This document shows positions 27,227-34,692 of a DNA stretch of 64,000 bases, piece by piece. The notes under the pieces are model-generated. The model was not told the DNA's origin. It did no database searches and worked only from the letters and a program-made list of their open reading frames with translations. The position numbers and the translations under genes are program-made. The DNA comes from Nocardia aurea (GTDB lineage Bacteria > Actinomycetota > Actinomycetes > Mycobacteriales > Mycobacteriaceae): contig NZ_QCYJ01000084.1 of NCBI RefSeq assembly GCF_003123685.1, positions 310,001 through 374,000 on the forward strand, given 5' to 3'. Position 1 is the stretch's first letter, and every line of letters begins with the position of its first letter.

Positions 27227-28375
27227 TCAGGCGTGCGTGATGGTCGCCCAGCCCGCGACGTCCTCCGGGCGGCGCGGATCGGGACCGGTGTAGATCGCCG
27301 CGGGGCGTACCAGTTTGCCGAGCTGCTTCTGCTCGAGGATGTGCGCGCACCAGCCTGCGGTCCGGCCGCAGGTGAACATGGCGGGCATCATGTGGGCGGG
27401 CACCTCGGCGAAGTCGAGGATCACCGCTGCCCAGAATTCGACGTTGGTCTCGATGGCGCGGTCGGGACGGCGTTCACGCAGTTCGGCCAGCGCCGCCTGC
27501 TCCAGGGCCGCCGCGACCTCGAAACGCGGGGCGTCCAGACGCTGGGCGGTGGCGCGCAGCACGCGGGCGCGCGGGTCCTCGGCCCGGTACACCCGGTGAC
27601 CGAAGCCCATCAACTTCTCCTTGCGGTCCAGGATGCCCTTGACCAGAGCCCGCGCGTCACCGGACTTCTCGACCTCTTCGATCATCGGGAGGACGCGGGC
27701 GGGCGCGCCGCCGTGCAGCGGGCCGGACATCGCGCCGATCGCGCCGGACAGCGAGGCCGCGACGTCGGCGCCGGTGGAGGCGATGACCCTGGCGGTGAAG
27801 GTGGAGGCGTTCATGCCGTGTTCGGCGGCCGACACCCAGTAGGCGTCGATGGCCTCGGTGTGCTTGGGGTCCGGGTCACCCTTCCAGCGGGTCATGAATC
27901 GCTCGGTGACCGTGGTGCACTCGTCGATCTTCTTCTGCGGGACCGCGGGCTGGTAGATACCGCGCGCGGACTGCGCGACATAGCTCAGCGCCATGACCGA
28001 GGCGCGAGCCAGATTCTCGCGCGCGGTCTCGTCGTCTATGTCGAGTAATGGCTGGTATCCCCAGATCGGGGCGAGCATGGCCAAACCGGCCTGCACGTCG
28101 ACGCGCACGTCGCCGGTGTGCACCGGCAGCGGGAAGGGTTCGGCGGGCGGCAGGCCGCGCCCGAATTCCCCGTCGACAAGCAGTGCCCACACATCACCGA
28201 AGGTGACCTGGCCGCCGACCAGATCCTCGATGTCGACGCCGCGGTAGCGCAGCGCCCCGCCGTCCTTGTCCGGCTCGGCGATATCGGTGGTGAATGCCAC
28301 CACACCCTCGAGGCCGCTGACGAAATCGCTCGGTACGGCGGTCTTACCGCCGGAAACCGCGGGGCTGGTAGTCAT
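27227..28375 (-). CDS. citA: citrate synthase 2 (CitA type)
   Basis: A 382-residue citrate-synthase-fold protein of the type called CitA in mycobacteria (Rv0889c). The active-site histidines are present in EHGMNAS (H186), GPLHGGAP (H221) and GFGHRVYR (H260). The position of the catalytic aspartate (NVDFY in the GltA of this window) reads NVEFW, with E312. The protein condenses acetyl-CoA or propionyl-CoA with oxaloacetate; which one is not decided by sequence. ATG 28375 has AAGGAGAG 8 bases upstream. It is divergent from pdxH. Confidence 0.88.
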   Translation of the reverse strand: MTTSPAVSGGKTAVPSDFVSGLEGVVAFTTDIAEPDKDGGALRYRGVDIEDLVGGQVTFGDVWALLVDGEFGRGLPPAEPFPLPVHTGDVRVDVQAGLAMLAPIWGYQPLLDIDDETARENLARASVMALSYVAQSARGIYQPAVPQKKIDECTTVTERFMTRWKGDPDPKHTEAIDAYWVSAAEHGMNASTFTARVIASTGADVAASLSGAIGAMSGPLHGGAPARVLPMIEEVEKSGDARALVKGILDRKEKLMGFGHRVYRAEDPRARVLRATAQRLDAPRFEVAAALEQAALAELRERRPDRAIETNVEFWAAVILDFAEVPAHMMPAMFTCGRTAGWCAHILEQKQLGKLVRPAAIYTGPDPRRPEDVAGWATITHA

Positions 28376-28481
28376 GTGTGACTCTCCTTGCACTTCGGGT
28401 CGCATGATTCCTCGCCGAATTGGGTGCTTTTCGCCGAGCACATGCCGATCACCAAAACCTTAGCTCGCTGCTACCGCGGAG

Positions 28482-28487
28482 TAACGT
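28482..28487 (+). promoter_or_regulatory. putative -10 hexamer of leaderless pdxH
   Basis: TAACGT lies 7 bases before the ATG at 28495. Confidence 0.45.
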
Positions 28488-28494
28488 CTGGCCC

Positions 28495-29223
28495 ATGCGT
28501 GACCTGGACAATTCATCGCACGGTCGGCAAGCCGCGGAATACGCCGCGACCGCCGATCTGGCCGCGATGCGCGTGGATTACGGCGTCGCCCATTTCGGCA
28601 GCGGTGAGGACACCGATCTGGACGAGACCTGGGTGGCCGGTGGCTGGGAGCCGCTGCTTCGCCATTGGATCGAACAGGCGACCGCGGTCGGCGCGGCCGA
28701 ACCGAATGCGATGGTGCTCGCCACCGTCTCGCTCGCGAGCGGATCGCCGCGCCCGGTATCGCGAACAGTTCTGTGTAAAGGGCTCTCGCCCGAAGGTGTG
28801 ACTTTCTACACGAATTACGATTCGGCCAAGGGCGGCCAATTGGCCGAGATCCCGTTCGCCGCCGCGACCTTTCTGTGGCCCGCGCTCGGCAGGCAGATAC
28901 ATGTGCGCGGACCGGTCGACAAGGTGCCGAACGAGGTGACCACCGTGTACTGGCGGTCGCGGCCTCGGGATTCCCAACTCGGCGCGTGGGCGTCGCACCA
29001 ATCGCGGCCGATCGGTTCACGCGCGGAAATGGACCGGGTGCTGGCCGAGACCACCGCCCGCTTCGCCGACGTCGACGATATTCCGGTGCCGCCGCGGTGG
29101 GGCGGCTATCTGCTGCGCCCCGACGAAGTCGAATTCTGGCAGGGACGGCGCGGCAGGCTGCACAACCGGATCAGGGTGCGCATCGACGCGGGACGGCAGA
29201 TCGTCGACCGATTGCAGCCGTGA
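28495..29223 (+). CDS. pdxH: pyridoxamine 5'-phosphate oxidase
   Basis: A 242-residue FMN enzyme that oxidises pyridoxine or pyridoxamine 5'-phosphate to PLP. Family motifs are [20 protein letters not shown] with SAKGGQL (FMN binding, near residues 90-115), [19 protein letters not shown] (near 150), and the C-terminal PROSITE-type block [14 protein letters not shown]. Length is slightly above the 213-229 norm because of the N-terminal 20 residues. ATG 28495 fits a leaderless start. Reads away from citA. Confidence 0.95.
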   Translation: MRDLDNSSHGRQAAEYAATADLAAMRVDYGVAHFGSGEDTDLDETWVAGGWEPLLRHWIEQATAVGAAEPNAMVLATVSLASGSPRPVSRTVLCKGLSPEGVTFYTNYDSAKGGQLAEIPFAAATFLWPALGRQIHVRGPVDKVPNEVTTVYWRSRPRDSQLGAWASHQSRPIGSRAEMDRVLAETTARFADVDDIPVPPRWGGYLLRPDEVEFWQGRRGRLHNRIRVRIDAGRQIVDRLQP

Positions 29224-29281
29224 ATCCGGTGTCCTCACGATTGTGATGATCCCAACCCTTCTGCGCCGCTGACCGCGTCAT

Positions 29282-29287
29282 TACGCT
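29282..29287 (+). promoter_or_regulatory. putative -10 hexamer of leaderless MFS gene
   Basis: TACGCT lies 7 bases before the GTG at 29295. Confidence 0.45.
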
Positions 29288-29294
29288 GCCGCCG

Positions 29295-30590
29295 GTGAAA
29301 CTGCTCGCCGACACCACCCCGCTGCGCTATCCGGACTTCCGACGGTTGTGGACCAGTAATATCGTCACCGTCATCGGATCGCAGCTCGCGGTGGTCGCGG
29401 TGCCGCAGCAGTTGTTCCAGATCACCGGCAGTTCCGGATACGTGGGGTTGGCGGGTCTGTTCGGCCTGGTCCCGCTGATCGTGTTCGGCCTGTGGGGCGG
29501 TGCGCTCGCCGATGTGATGGACCGGCGCAGGCTGATGCTCATCACCAATGTGGGCACCGGGCTGACGGCGCTCGCCTTCTGGGCCCAGGCCGCCGCCGGA
29601 CTGGACAATGTCTGGGTAATCCTGGTGCTGTTCGCCGCCCAGCAGGCGCTGTTCGCGGTCAATCAGCCGACCCGCAGCGCCGCGATCCCGCGTCTGCTCC
29701 CGACCGAACACCTCGCCTCGGCGAGCGCGCTGAGCATGACGGTGCAGCAGACCGGGGCGATCGCGGGACCGGTACTCGCGGGTGTGCTCATCCCGGTCGT
29801 CGGCCTTTCCACGCTCTACCTGATCGACGCCGTCGCGCTGCTCGCCACCATCTGGGCGGTGTGGAAACTGCCCGCGATCCCGCCGACCGGCGACGCGCGC
29901 ACCGCCGGATTGCGCACCGTGCTCGACGGTTTCGTCTACCTGGCGACCCAGCGCATCCTGCTCGCCTCGTTCCTCGTCGACGTGATCGCGATGGTGTTCG
30001 GCATGCCGAGGGCACTGTTCCCGCAGATCGCGCACGAAACCTTCCGCGACCCGGCCGAGGGCGGCGTGGCACTCGGCCTGCTGTTCGCGTCCATGTCCGT
30101 CGGCGCGGTACTCGGCGGAGTGTTCTCCGGATGGATCTCCCACGTACGGCGTCAGGGCCTGGCCGTCGTGGTCTGCATCGCGCTGTGGGGTGTGGCGATG
30201 ATCGGGTTCGGGGCCGCGGTCGGGTTGACCGGACACGGCCTCGGGATCGGTGTCGGGTTGTGGATCGCGCTGGCGTGCTCGGCATTCGGCGGCGCGGTCG
30301 ACATGGTGTCGGCGGCGTTGCGCATCGCCATGCTCCAGGCGGTGACCACCGACGAGATGCGCGGCCGATTACAGGGCGTCTTCATCGTCATCGTCGCCGG
30401 TGGCCCGCGCATCGGTGATGTTGCCCACGGTTTTGCCGCCGCGAGCCTGGGTACCGCTGTCGCGGCGGCGGGTGGCGGCGTTCTCGTCGTCATCGGAGTG
30501 GTCGTCGCGGCGCTGGCCTTCCCGGCCTTCATTCGATACACGGTGACGCGCTCACCTCGACAGGAGCCGGTGGTGACGCGGATCGAGTGA
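29295..30590 (+). CDS. MFS exporter, EntS/TetA(B)-like (MFS_3)
   Basis: A 431-residue transporter with about 12 hydrophobic helices. The N terminus, LRYPDFRRLWTSNIVTVIGS, and the first-loop motif GGALADVMDRRRLM are typical of the MFS_3 group that contains enterobactin exporter EntS and macrolide exporters. It should be a proton-driven exporter in the inner membrane; the substrate is unknown, and there are no siderophore genes in the window. GTG 29295 has a -10-like hexamer at 7 bases and no SD. Confidence 0.85.
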   Translation: MKLLADTTPLRYPDFRRLWTSNIVTVIGSQLAVVAVPQQLFQITGSSGYVGLAGLFGLVPLIVFGLWGGALADVMDRRRLMLITNVGTGLTALAFWAQAAAGLDNVWVILVLFAAQQALFAVNQPTRSAAIPRLLPTEHLASASALSMTVQQTGAIAGPVLAGVLIPVVGLSTLYLIDAVALLATIWAVWKLPAIPPTGDARTAGLRTVLDGFVYLATQRILLASFLVDVIAMVFGMPRALFPQIAHETFRDPAEGGVALGLLFASMSVGAVLGGVFSGWISHVRRQGLAVVVCIALWGVAMIGFGAAVGLTGHGLGIGVGLWIALACSAFGGAVDMVSAALRIAMLQAVTTDEMRGRLQGVFIVIVAGGPRIGDVAHGFAAASLGTAVAAAGGGVLVVIGVVVAALAFPAFIRYTVTRSPRQEPVVTRIE

Positions 30591-30657
30591 ACTCCGAGAT
30601 GCCGTGACGCCGTGCCGCATCCGTAAGCACACTCGCCGCGACAACGCAATATGCTCA

Positions 30658-30692
30658 CGTGCGAGAAGCATGTTTGTGAGGTTCTCGTGCGG
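30658..30692. promoter_or_regulatory. imperfect inverted repeat upstream of gltA
   Basis: CGTGCGAGAA and TTCTCGTGCG can pair over 10 positions, two of them G-T, around a 15-base spacer. It lies about 110-140 bases before gltA and could be an operator for a TCA-cycle regulator. The factor is unknown. Confidence 0.35.
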
Positions 30693-30800
30693 GCACCCTC
30701 GTGGTCGGGCCCCGTGGACAGCGACTAGCGTCTAGGTAATCGCACCGCCGTGCCGACCGCACTTCGATGCCGACGGTCCTAGCCTGAGAGGGATCCTTCC

Positions 30801-32105
30801 GTGCCCGAAAAAGACCACATCAACGACGCCAAGCCGGTGCTTAGCTACCCCGGTGGCGAATACGCCATGACGATCGCCGAAGCCTCCGAAGGCAACGACG
30901 GCGTCGATCTGGGCAAAATGCTGGCCAGCACCGGGTACGTCACCTACGACCCCGGGTTCACCAACACCGCGTCGACCAAGTCGGCCATCACCTACATCGA
31001 CGGTGAACAGGGCATCCTGCGCTACCGCGGTTACCCGATCGAGCAGCTCGCGGGCACCTCGACCTTCATCGAGGTCAGCTACCTGTTGATCTACGGTGAA
31101 TTACCGACGCAGGCCCAGCTCGACGATTTCACCGACCGGATCCGCAGGCACACCCTGCTGCACGAGGATCTCAAGCGGTTCTTCGACGGCTTCCCGCGCA
31201 ACGCGCACCCGATGCCGGTGCTCTCCTCCGCGGTGAACGCCCTGTCGGCGTACTACCAGGACTCGCTGGACCCGCGCGATCCCGAGCAGGTCGAACTGTC
31301 GACCATCCGACTGCTGGCGAAGCTGCCGACCATCGCCGCCTACTCGTACAAGAAGTCGGTCGGCCAGCCGTTCCTCTACCCGGACAACTCGCTGAGTCTG
31401 GTCGAGAACTTCCTGCGCATGACCTTCGGATTCCCGGCCGAGCCGTACGAGGTGGATCCCGAGGTCGCCGCGGCGCTGGACATGCTGCTCATCCTGCACG
31501 CCGATCACGAGCAGAACTGCTCCACCTCGACCGTGCGTCTGGTCGGCTCGTCGGACGCGAACCTGTTCACCTCGGTCTCGGGCGGCATCAACGCCCTGTG
31601 GGGTCCGCTGCACGGCGGCGCCAACCAGGCCGTGCTGGAGATGCTCGACGACATCAAGGCTCAGGGCGGCGACGTCAAGGAGTTCATCCGCAAGGTCAAG
31701 AACAAGGAAGACGGGGTGAAGCTCATGGGCTTCGGACACCGCGTCTACCGCAACTACGACCCGCGCGCCGCGATCGCCAAGAAGCACGCCGACAACATCC
31801 TGCAGAAACTCGGCGGCGACGACGAACTCTTCGATATCGCCCAGGCGCTCGAGGAAGCCGCGCTCACCGACGAGTACTTCGTCTCCCGTCAGCTGTACCC
31901 GAACGTCGACTTCTACACCGGCGTCATCTACAAGGCGATGGGTTTCCCGACCCGCATGTTCACCGTGCTGTTCGCGATGGGCCGACTCCCCGGCTGGATC
32001 GCGCACTGGCGGGAAATGCACAGCGAGCCGCTGAAGATCGGCCGCCCGCGTCAGATCTACACCGGGTACGGCGCACGCGATTACGCCGGTATCGACAACC
32101 GCTGA
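30801..32105 (+). CDS. gltA: citrate synthase (type II, GltA)
   Basis: A 434-residue hexameric-type citrate synthase (M. tuberculosis GltA2, Rv0896), the entry enzyme of the TCA cycle. Active-site residues are LHADHEQNCSTST (His), GPLHGGANQA (His), GFGHRVYRNYDPRA (His and Arg) and NVDFYTG (catalytic Asp). The N-terminal 60 residues form the small extra domain of type II enzymes (GYVTYDPGFTNTA). GTG 30801 has GAGAGGG 8 bases upstream. The fkbP-like gene follows 61 bases downstream on the same strand with its own strong SD, so co-transcription is likely. Confidence 0.95.
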   Translation: MPEKDHINDAKPVLSYPGGEYAMTIAEASEGNDGVDLGKMLASTGYVTYDPGFTNTASTKSAITYIDGEQGILRYRGYPIEQLAGTSTFIEVSYLLIYGELPTQAQLDDFTDRIRRHTLLHEDLKRFFDGFPRNAHPMPVLSSAVNALSAYYQDSLDPRDPEQVELSTIRLLAKLPTIAAYSYKKSVGQPFLYPDNSLSLVENFLRMTFGFPAEPYEVDPEVAAALDMLLILHADHEQNCSTSTVRLVGSSDANLFTSVSGGINALWGPLHGGANQAVLEMLDDIKAQGGDVKEFIRKVKNKEDGVKLMGFGHRVYRNYDPRAAIAKKHADNILQKLGGDDELFDIAQALEEAALTDEYFVSRQLYPNVDFYTGVIYKAMGFPTRMFTVLFAMGRLPGWIAHWREMHSEPLKIGRPRQIYTGYGARDYAGIDNR

Positions 32106-32166
32106 GACCCGGCGTCAGAACACGATCAAGATCCGCACATCCTCATCTATCGAAGGAGATAGCCGA

Positions 32167-32526
32167 ATGACCAAGCCGGAGATCGAATTCCAGGCAGGCC
32201 CCGCGCCCACCGAACTCGTGATCAAGGACATCATCGAGGGCGAAGGCAAGGAAGCCGTACCCGGTGGCACCGTCGAGGTGCACTACGTGGGCGTCGAATT
32301 CGAATCCGGCGAGGAATTCGACTCCTCCTGGAGCCGTGGGGAATCCATCAGCTTCCCGCTGCGCGGCCTGATCCAGGGCTGGCAGGACGGCATCCCCGGC
32401 ATGAAGGTCGGCGGCCGTCGCCAGCTGACCATCCCGCCGCAGCTCGCCTACGGTCCGGCCGGTGCGGGACACCAGCTCGCCGGTAAGACACTGGTCTTCG
32501 TGATCGATCTGATCAACGCCGCCTGA
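32167..32526 (+). CDS. FKBP-type peptidyl-prolyl cis-trans isomerase
   Basis: A 119-residue single-domain cytoplasmic FKBP. It shows VEVHYVGVEFESGEEFDSSW, the active-site loop PLRGLIQGWQDGIPGMKVGG and RRQLTIPPQLAYG, with a C-terminal LVFVIDLINA strand. These are the hallmark segments of FKBP12-like proline isomerases that assist folding. AAGGAG lies 8 bases before the ATG. A terminator follows the gene. Confidence 0.93.
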   Translation: MTKPEIEFQAGPAPTELVIKDIIEGEGKEAVPGGTVEVHYVGVEFESGEEFDSSWSRGESISFPLRGLIQGWQDGIPGMKVGGRRQLTIPPQLAYGPAGAGHQLAGKTLVFVIDLINAA

Positions 32527-32537
32527 CCCCGGCACCC

Positions 32538-32574
32538 GAACGGCCCGTGCTCCCCGGTGGAGCACGGGCCGTTC
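32538..32574 (+). terminator. terminator after FKBP gene
   Basis: GAACGGCCCGTGCTCC and GGAGCACGGGCCGTTC form a perfect 16-bp stem with a 5-base loop, followed by GTCGTTTCG. Confidence 0.85.
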
Positions 32575-32765
32575 GTCGTTTCGTAGCGGGGGTTGTACAC
32601 AGCGCGAGAGGTTCGAGGCGGGGCGGCCGCCGACGCGTGATCGGGACGCCGCCGGACAGGCACGAATGTTGCGCTCGCGCAAGCCTGATCATGGTCGTGC
32701 CGACAGTGACGAGGAGTACTCCCCGTTGTCGTTCGATTGCCGTGTGAGCGCCGTTGCCTTCTGCC

Positions 32766-32771
32766 TATAGT
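32766..32771 (+). promoter_or_regulatory. putative -10 hexamer for DUF3558 gene
   Basis: TATAGT is a near-consensus -10 about 40 bases before the ATG at 32813; no clear -35 is present. Confidence 0.45.
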
Positions 32772-32812
32772 CGGCGTGGAAGTGCAAGCCGTGCAGGGGA
32801 ATCGGGGGAAAT

Positions 32813-33364
32813 ATGCGGGTTGTCGCGGGCGTCGGTCTTGTGATCGTGACGCTGATGGCGGTGGGTTGTGGGGCATCGAAAGGAGATTCAGGGGAGGCGG
32901 CGAAATCGGTGAACAGTCTGGGGCTGGAGACGAGTCCGCCCGAGTCGTACCACCCGTGCGCGGATGTTCCGCAGGGCGTCTTGGGTTCGGAGCGCTTGCG
33001 CGGCACCGGACAGGCGGATGCCGACGCGCCGGACGGGGTGCGGTGGCGAGGGTGTAAATGGGTCAAGAACAACGGATATTCGGTGTCGATCCGGATGACG
33101 AATATGACCCTGCCCTTCGTGCGCAAGACTTTCTACACCATGGGCCGTGAGGCGACGGTCGGCGGAAGGTCGGCGACGATCGCGCACCGAAGCGAGGCTC
33201 GCGGTCCCGAGGTCTGCACCGTGAATGTGGAGATCAAGGGCGGAAGTCTCGAATTCGATGTCGACAATCCGCGATCCAGCCTGCTGACCGGGGAGCTGGA
33301 TACCTGTGAGCTCGGATTGGCGTTGGCGGAGAAGGTGGTGCCCACCTTGCCCGCGGGCGCGTGA
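32813..33364 (+). CDS. DUF3558-family lipoprotein
   Basis: A 183-residue protein with a signal peptide ending in the lipobox LMAVGC (Cys 19). The mature domain has YHPCADVP, GVRWRGCKWVKNNGYSVSIR and VCTVNVEIKGGSLEFDVDN, the pattern of DUF3558 lipoproteins that are abundant in Nocardia and mycobacteria; no function is established. Four cysteines could form two disulfides. ATG 32813 follows a GGGGGAAAT sequence. It converges on the Pip-like gene (65-base gap). Confidence 0.75.
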   Translation: MRVVAGVGLVIVTLMAVGCGASKGDSGEAAKSVNSLGLETSPPESYHPCADVPQGVLGSERLRGTGQADADAPDGVRWRGCKWVKNNGYSVSIRMTNMTLPFVRKTFYTMGREATVGGRSATIAHRSEARGPEVCTVNVEIKGGSLEFDVDNPRSSLLTGELDTCELGLALAEKVVPTLPAGA

Positions 33365-33429
33365 TCGACGGGACGGCCGCTCGGCAGGGCGGGAGCTGAT
33401 CCGAATGTGACGGGGCGGCGGTGTCGATC

Positions 33430-34602
33430 TCACTCCCGCACGATCCGGACCGGATCGGTGAGAGCCAGGGCGATCGCGGACTGCTGGGCGGTGCTACGCA
33501 TCGGCAGCGTTTCCATCGCCTTGCCGGTCTGCGCGTTCAGCGTGCCGACGACGCTCTGCAATTGGCTGACGCCGCTGGTCAGCTGCCCGATCGCGTCGAC
33601 GAGTTGCGCTCCGCCGGTGTCGGCGAGTTCGGGCAGGCCCTCGGCCAGTTTCGCGCCCTCGTTCAATTGCGCGCTCGCGCCTTGTAACCGGCCGACGACG
33701 GTGCGCAGGAGGGTTGCGAGATCGGTGTCGGGATCCACCGCGCCGCCGACCAGCAGGTCGAGGCCGTCCAATTGTGCGCCCGCCTGACCGGAGATATCGC
33801 GCAGGCCGTCGAGTTTCGCGATGATGTCGGCGAGTGCGGGATCACCGGCGAAGGGCAGGGCGCGCAGTAGCGGCAACAGTTGGTCGAGACCGGAGCTCAC
33901 GCCGGTCGCGGTCCGCTGAACCTGCGCGATCGTCACATCGGTCGAATCCAGGGCGGCGGCAAGCTGATTCGCCTGGGCGGCAGCCCCGTCGACCGTCTGG
34001 TCGAGGATCGCGATGGCCGAGGTGAGTTGCGCCGAACCCTCTTTCGCGAAATCGAGGAATCCCAGCAATTGCTCCGCGCCGCCGCTGAACTGGTCGGCAC
34101 CGGCGGCGGCCGCGTTCACACCCGCGCCGAGCAGTTGGGCGGTGAACTGTACTCCGCTGAGTTGGGACCTGGCCTGGCTGACGGCGGCGAGTGCGGCGTC
34201 CACCCCGGCTGCCCCGATGCGGTGGGTGACCCGGTCGGTCGCCTCGCGCACCAGGTCCTCGTCGGCGGCGTCATTGGTAGCGACTCTGACCTCGGCATAC
34301 CGGGGATTCGGGCTCGCGAGGGTGCCCATGGCCTCGGTGAGATCGGCGGGCAGGGTGATCACCGCCGCGTAGTCGTCGGTATCGGCGGCGCCCGGTGCGA
34401 CCACGGCCCACTCGAATCCGCCGCCGTCCTGCTCCATCGCCTGGGCGATGCGCGCGCCGATCGGGCCGGTATCGGTATTCACCAGCGCTATCGCGGACGG
34501 AGACGGCGTGGTCGCGGAGCAGGAGGTGAGCGCGCCGACGAGGGCGCCCGAAACGAAGACCGCGGAGACGAGGAAGGCCCAGCGGGCGCGTTGTCCGATC
34601 AC
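33430..34602 (-). CDS. Pip/YhgE-like extracytoplasmic lipoprotein
   Basis: A 390-residue protein with one N-terminal hydrophobic segment ending VGALTSC, which fits a lipobox. The mature part begins SAIALVNTDTGPIGARIAQ, as in the external domain of YhgE/Pip (phage infection protein-like) transport accessories. A long helical region of heptad-like Leu, Ala and Gln residues follows. The six C-terminal membrane helices of full Pip proteins (ABC-2-type) are absent. GTG 34602 is preferred because TAATGT lies 7 bases upstream; an upstream frame extension lacks a signal. It lies 90 bases downstream of the ABC exporter on the same strand, but has its own putative promoter. Confidence 0.6.
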   Translation of the reverse strand: MIGQRARWAFLVSAVFVSGALVGALTSCSATTPSPSAIALVNTDTGPIGARIAQAMEQDGGGFEWAVVAPGAADTDDYAAVITLPADLTEAMGTLASPNPRYAEVRVATNDAADEDLVREATDRVTHRIGAAGVDAALAAVSQARSQLSGVQFTAQLLGAGVNAAAAGADQFSGGAEQLLGFLDFAKEGSAQLTSAIAILDQTVDGAAAQANQLAAALDSTDVTIAQVQRTATGVSSGLDQLLPLLRALPFAGDPALADIIAKLDGLRDISGQAGAQLDGLDLLVGGAVDPDTDLATLLRTVVGRLQGASAQLNEGAKLAEGLPELADTGGAQLVDAIGQLTSGVSQLQSVVGTLNAQTGKAMETLPMRSTAQQSAIALALTDPVRIVRE

Positions 34603-34609
34603 ACCGCTG

Positions 34610-34615
34610 ACATTA
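34610..34615 (-). promoter_or_regulatory. putative -10 hexamer of leaderless Pip-like gene
   Basis: TAATGT on the minus strand, 7 bases before the GTG at 34602. Confidence 0.45.
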
Positions 34616-34692
34616 TGGGTGAGATCTTGCGCTGACGCTGGGCTTTCTCTGTGGATTCGGTAAGGGCCGCAAGACATTCGCCGAATCAGCGA

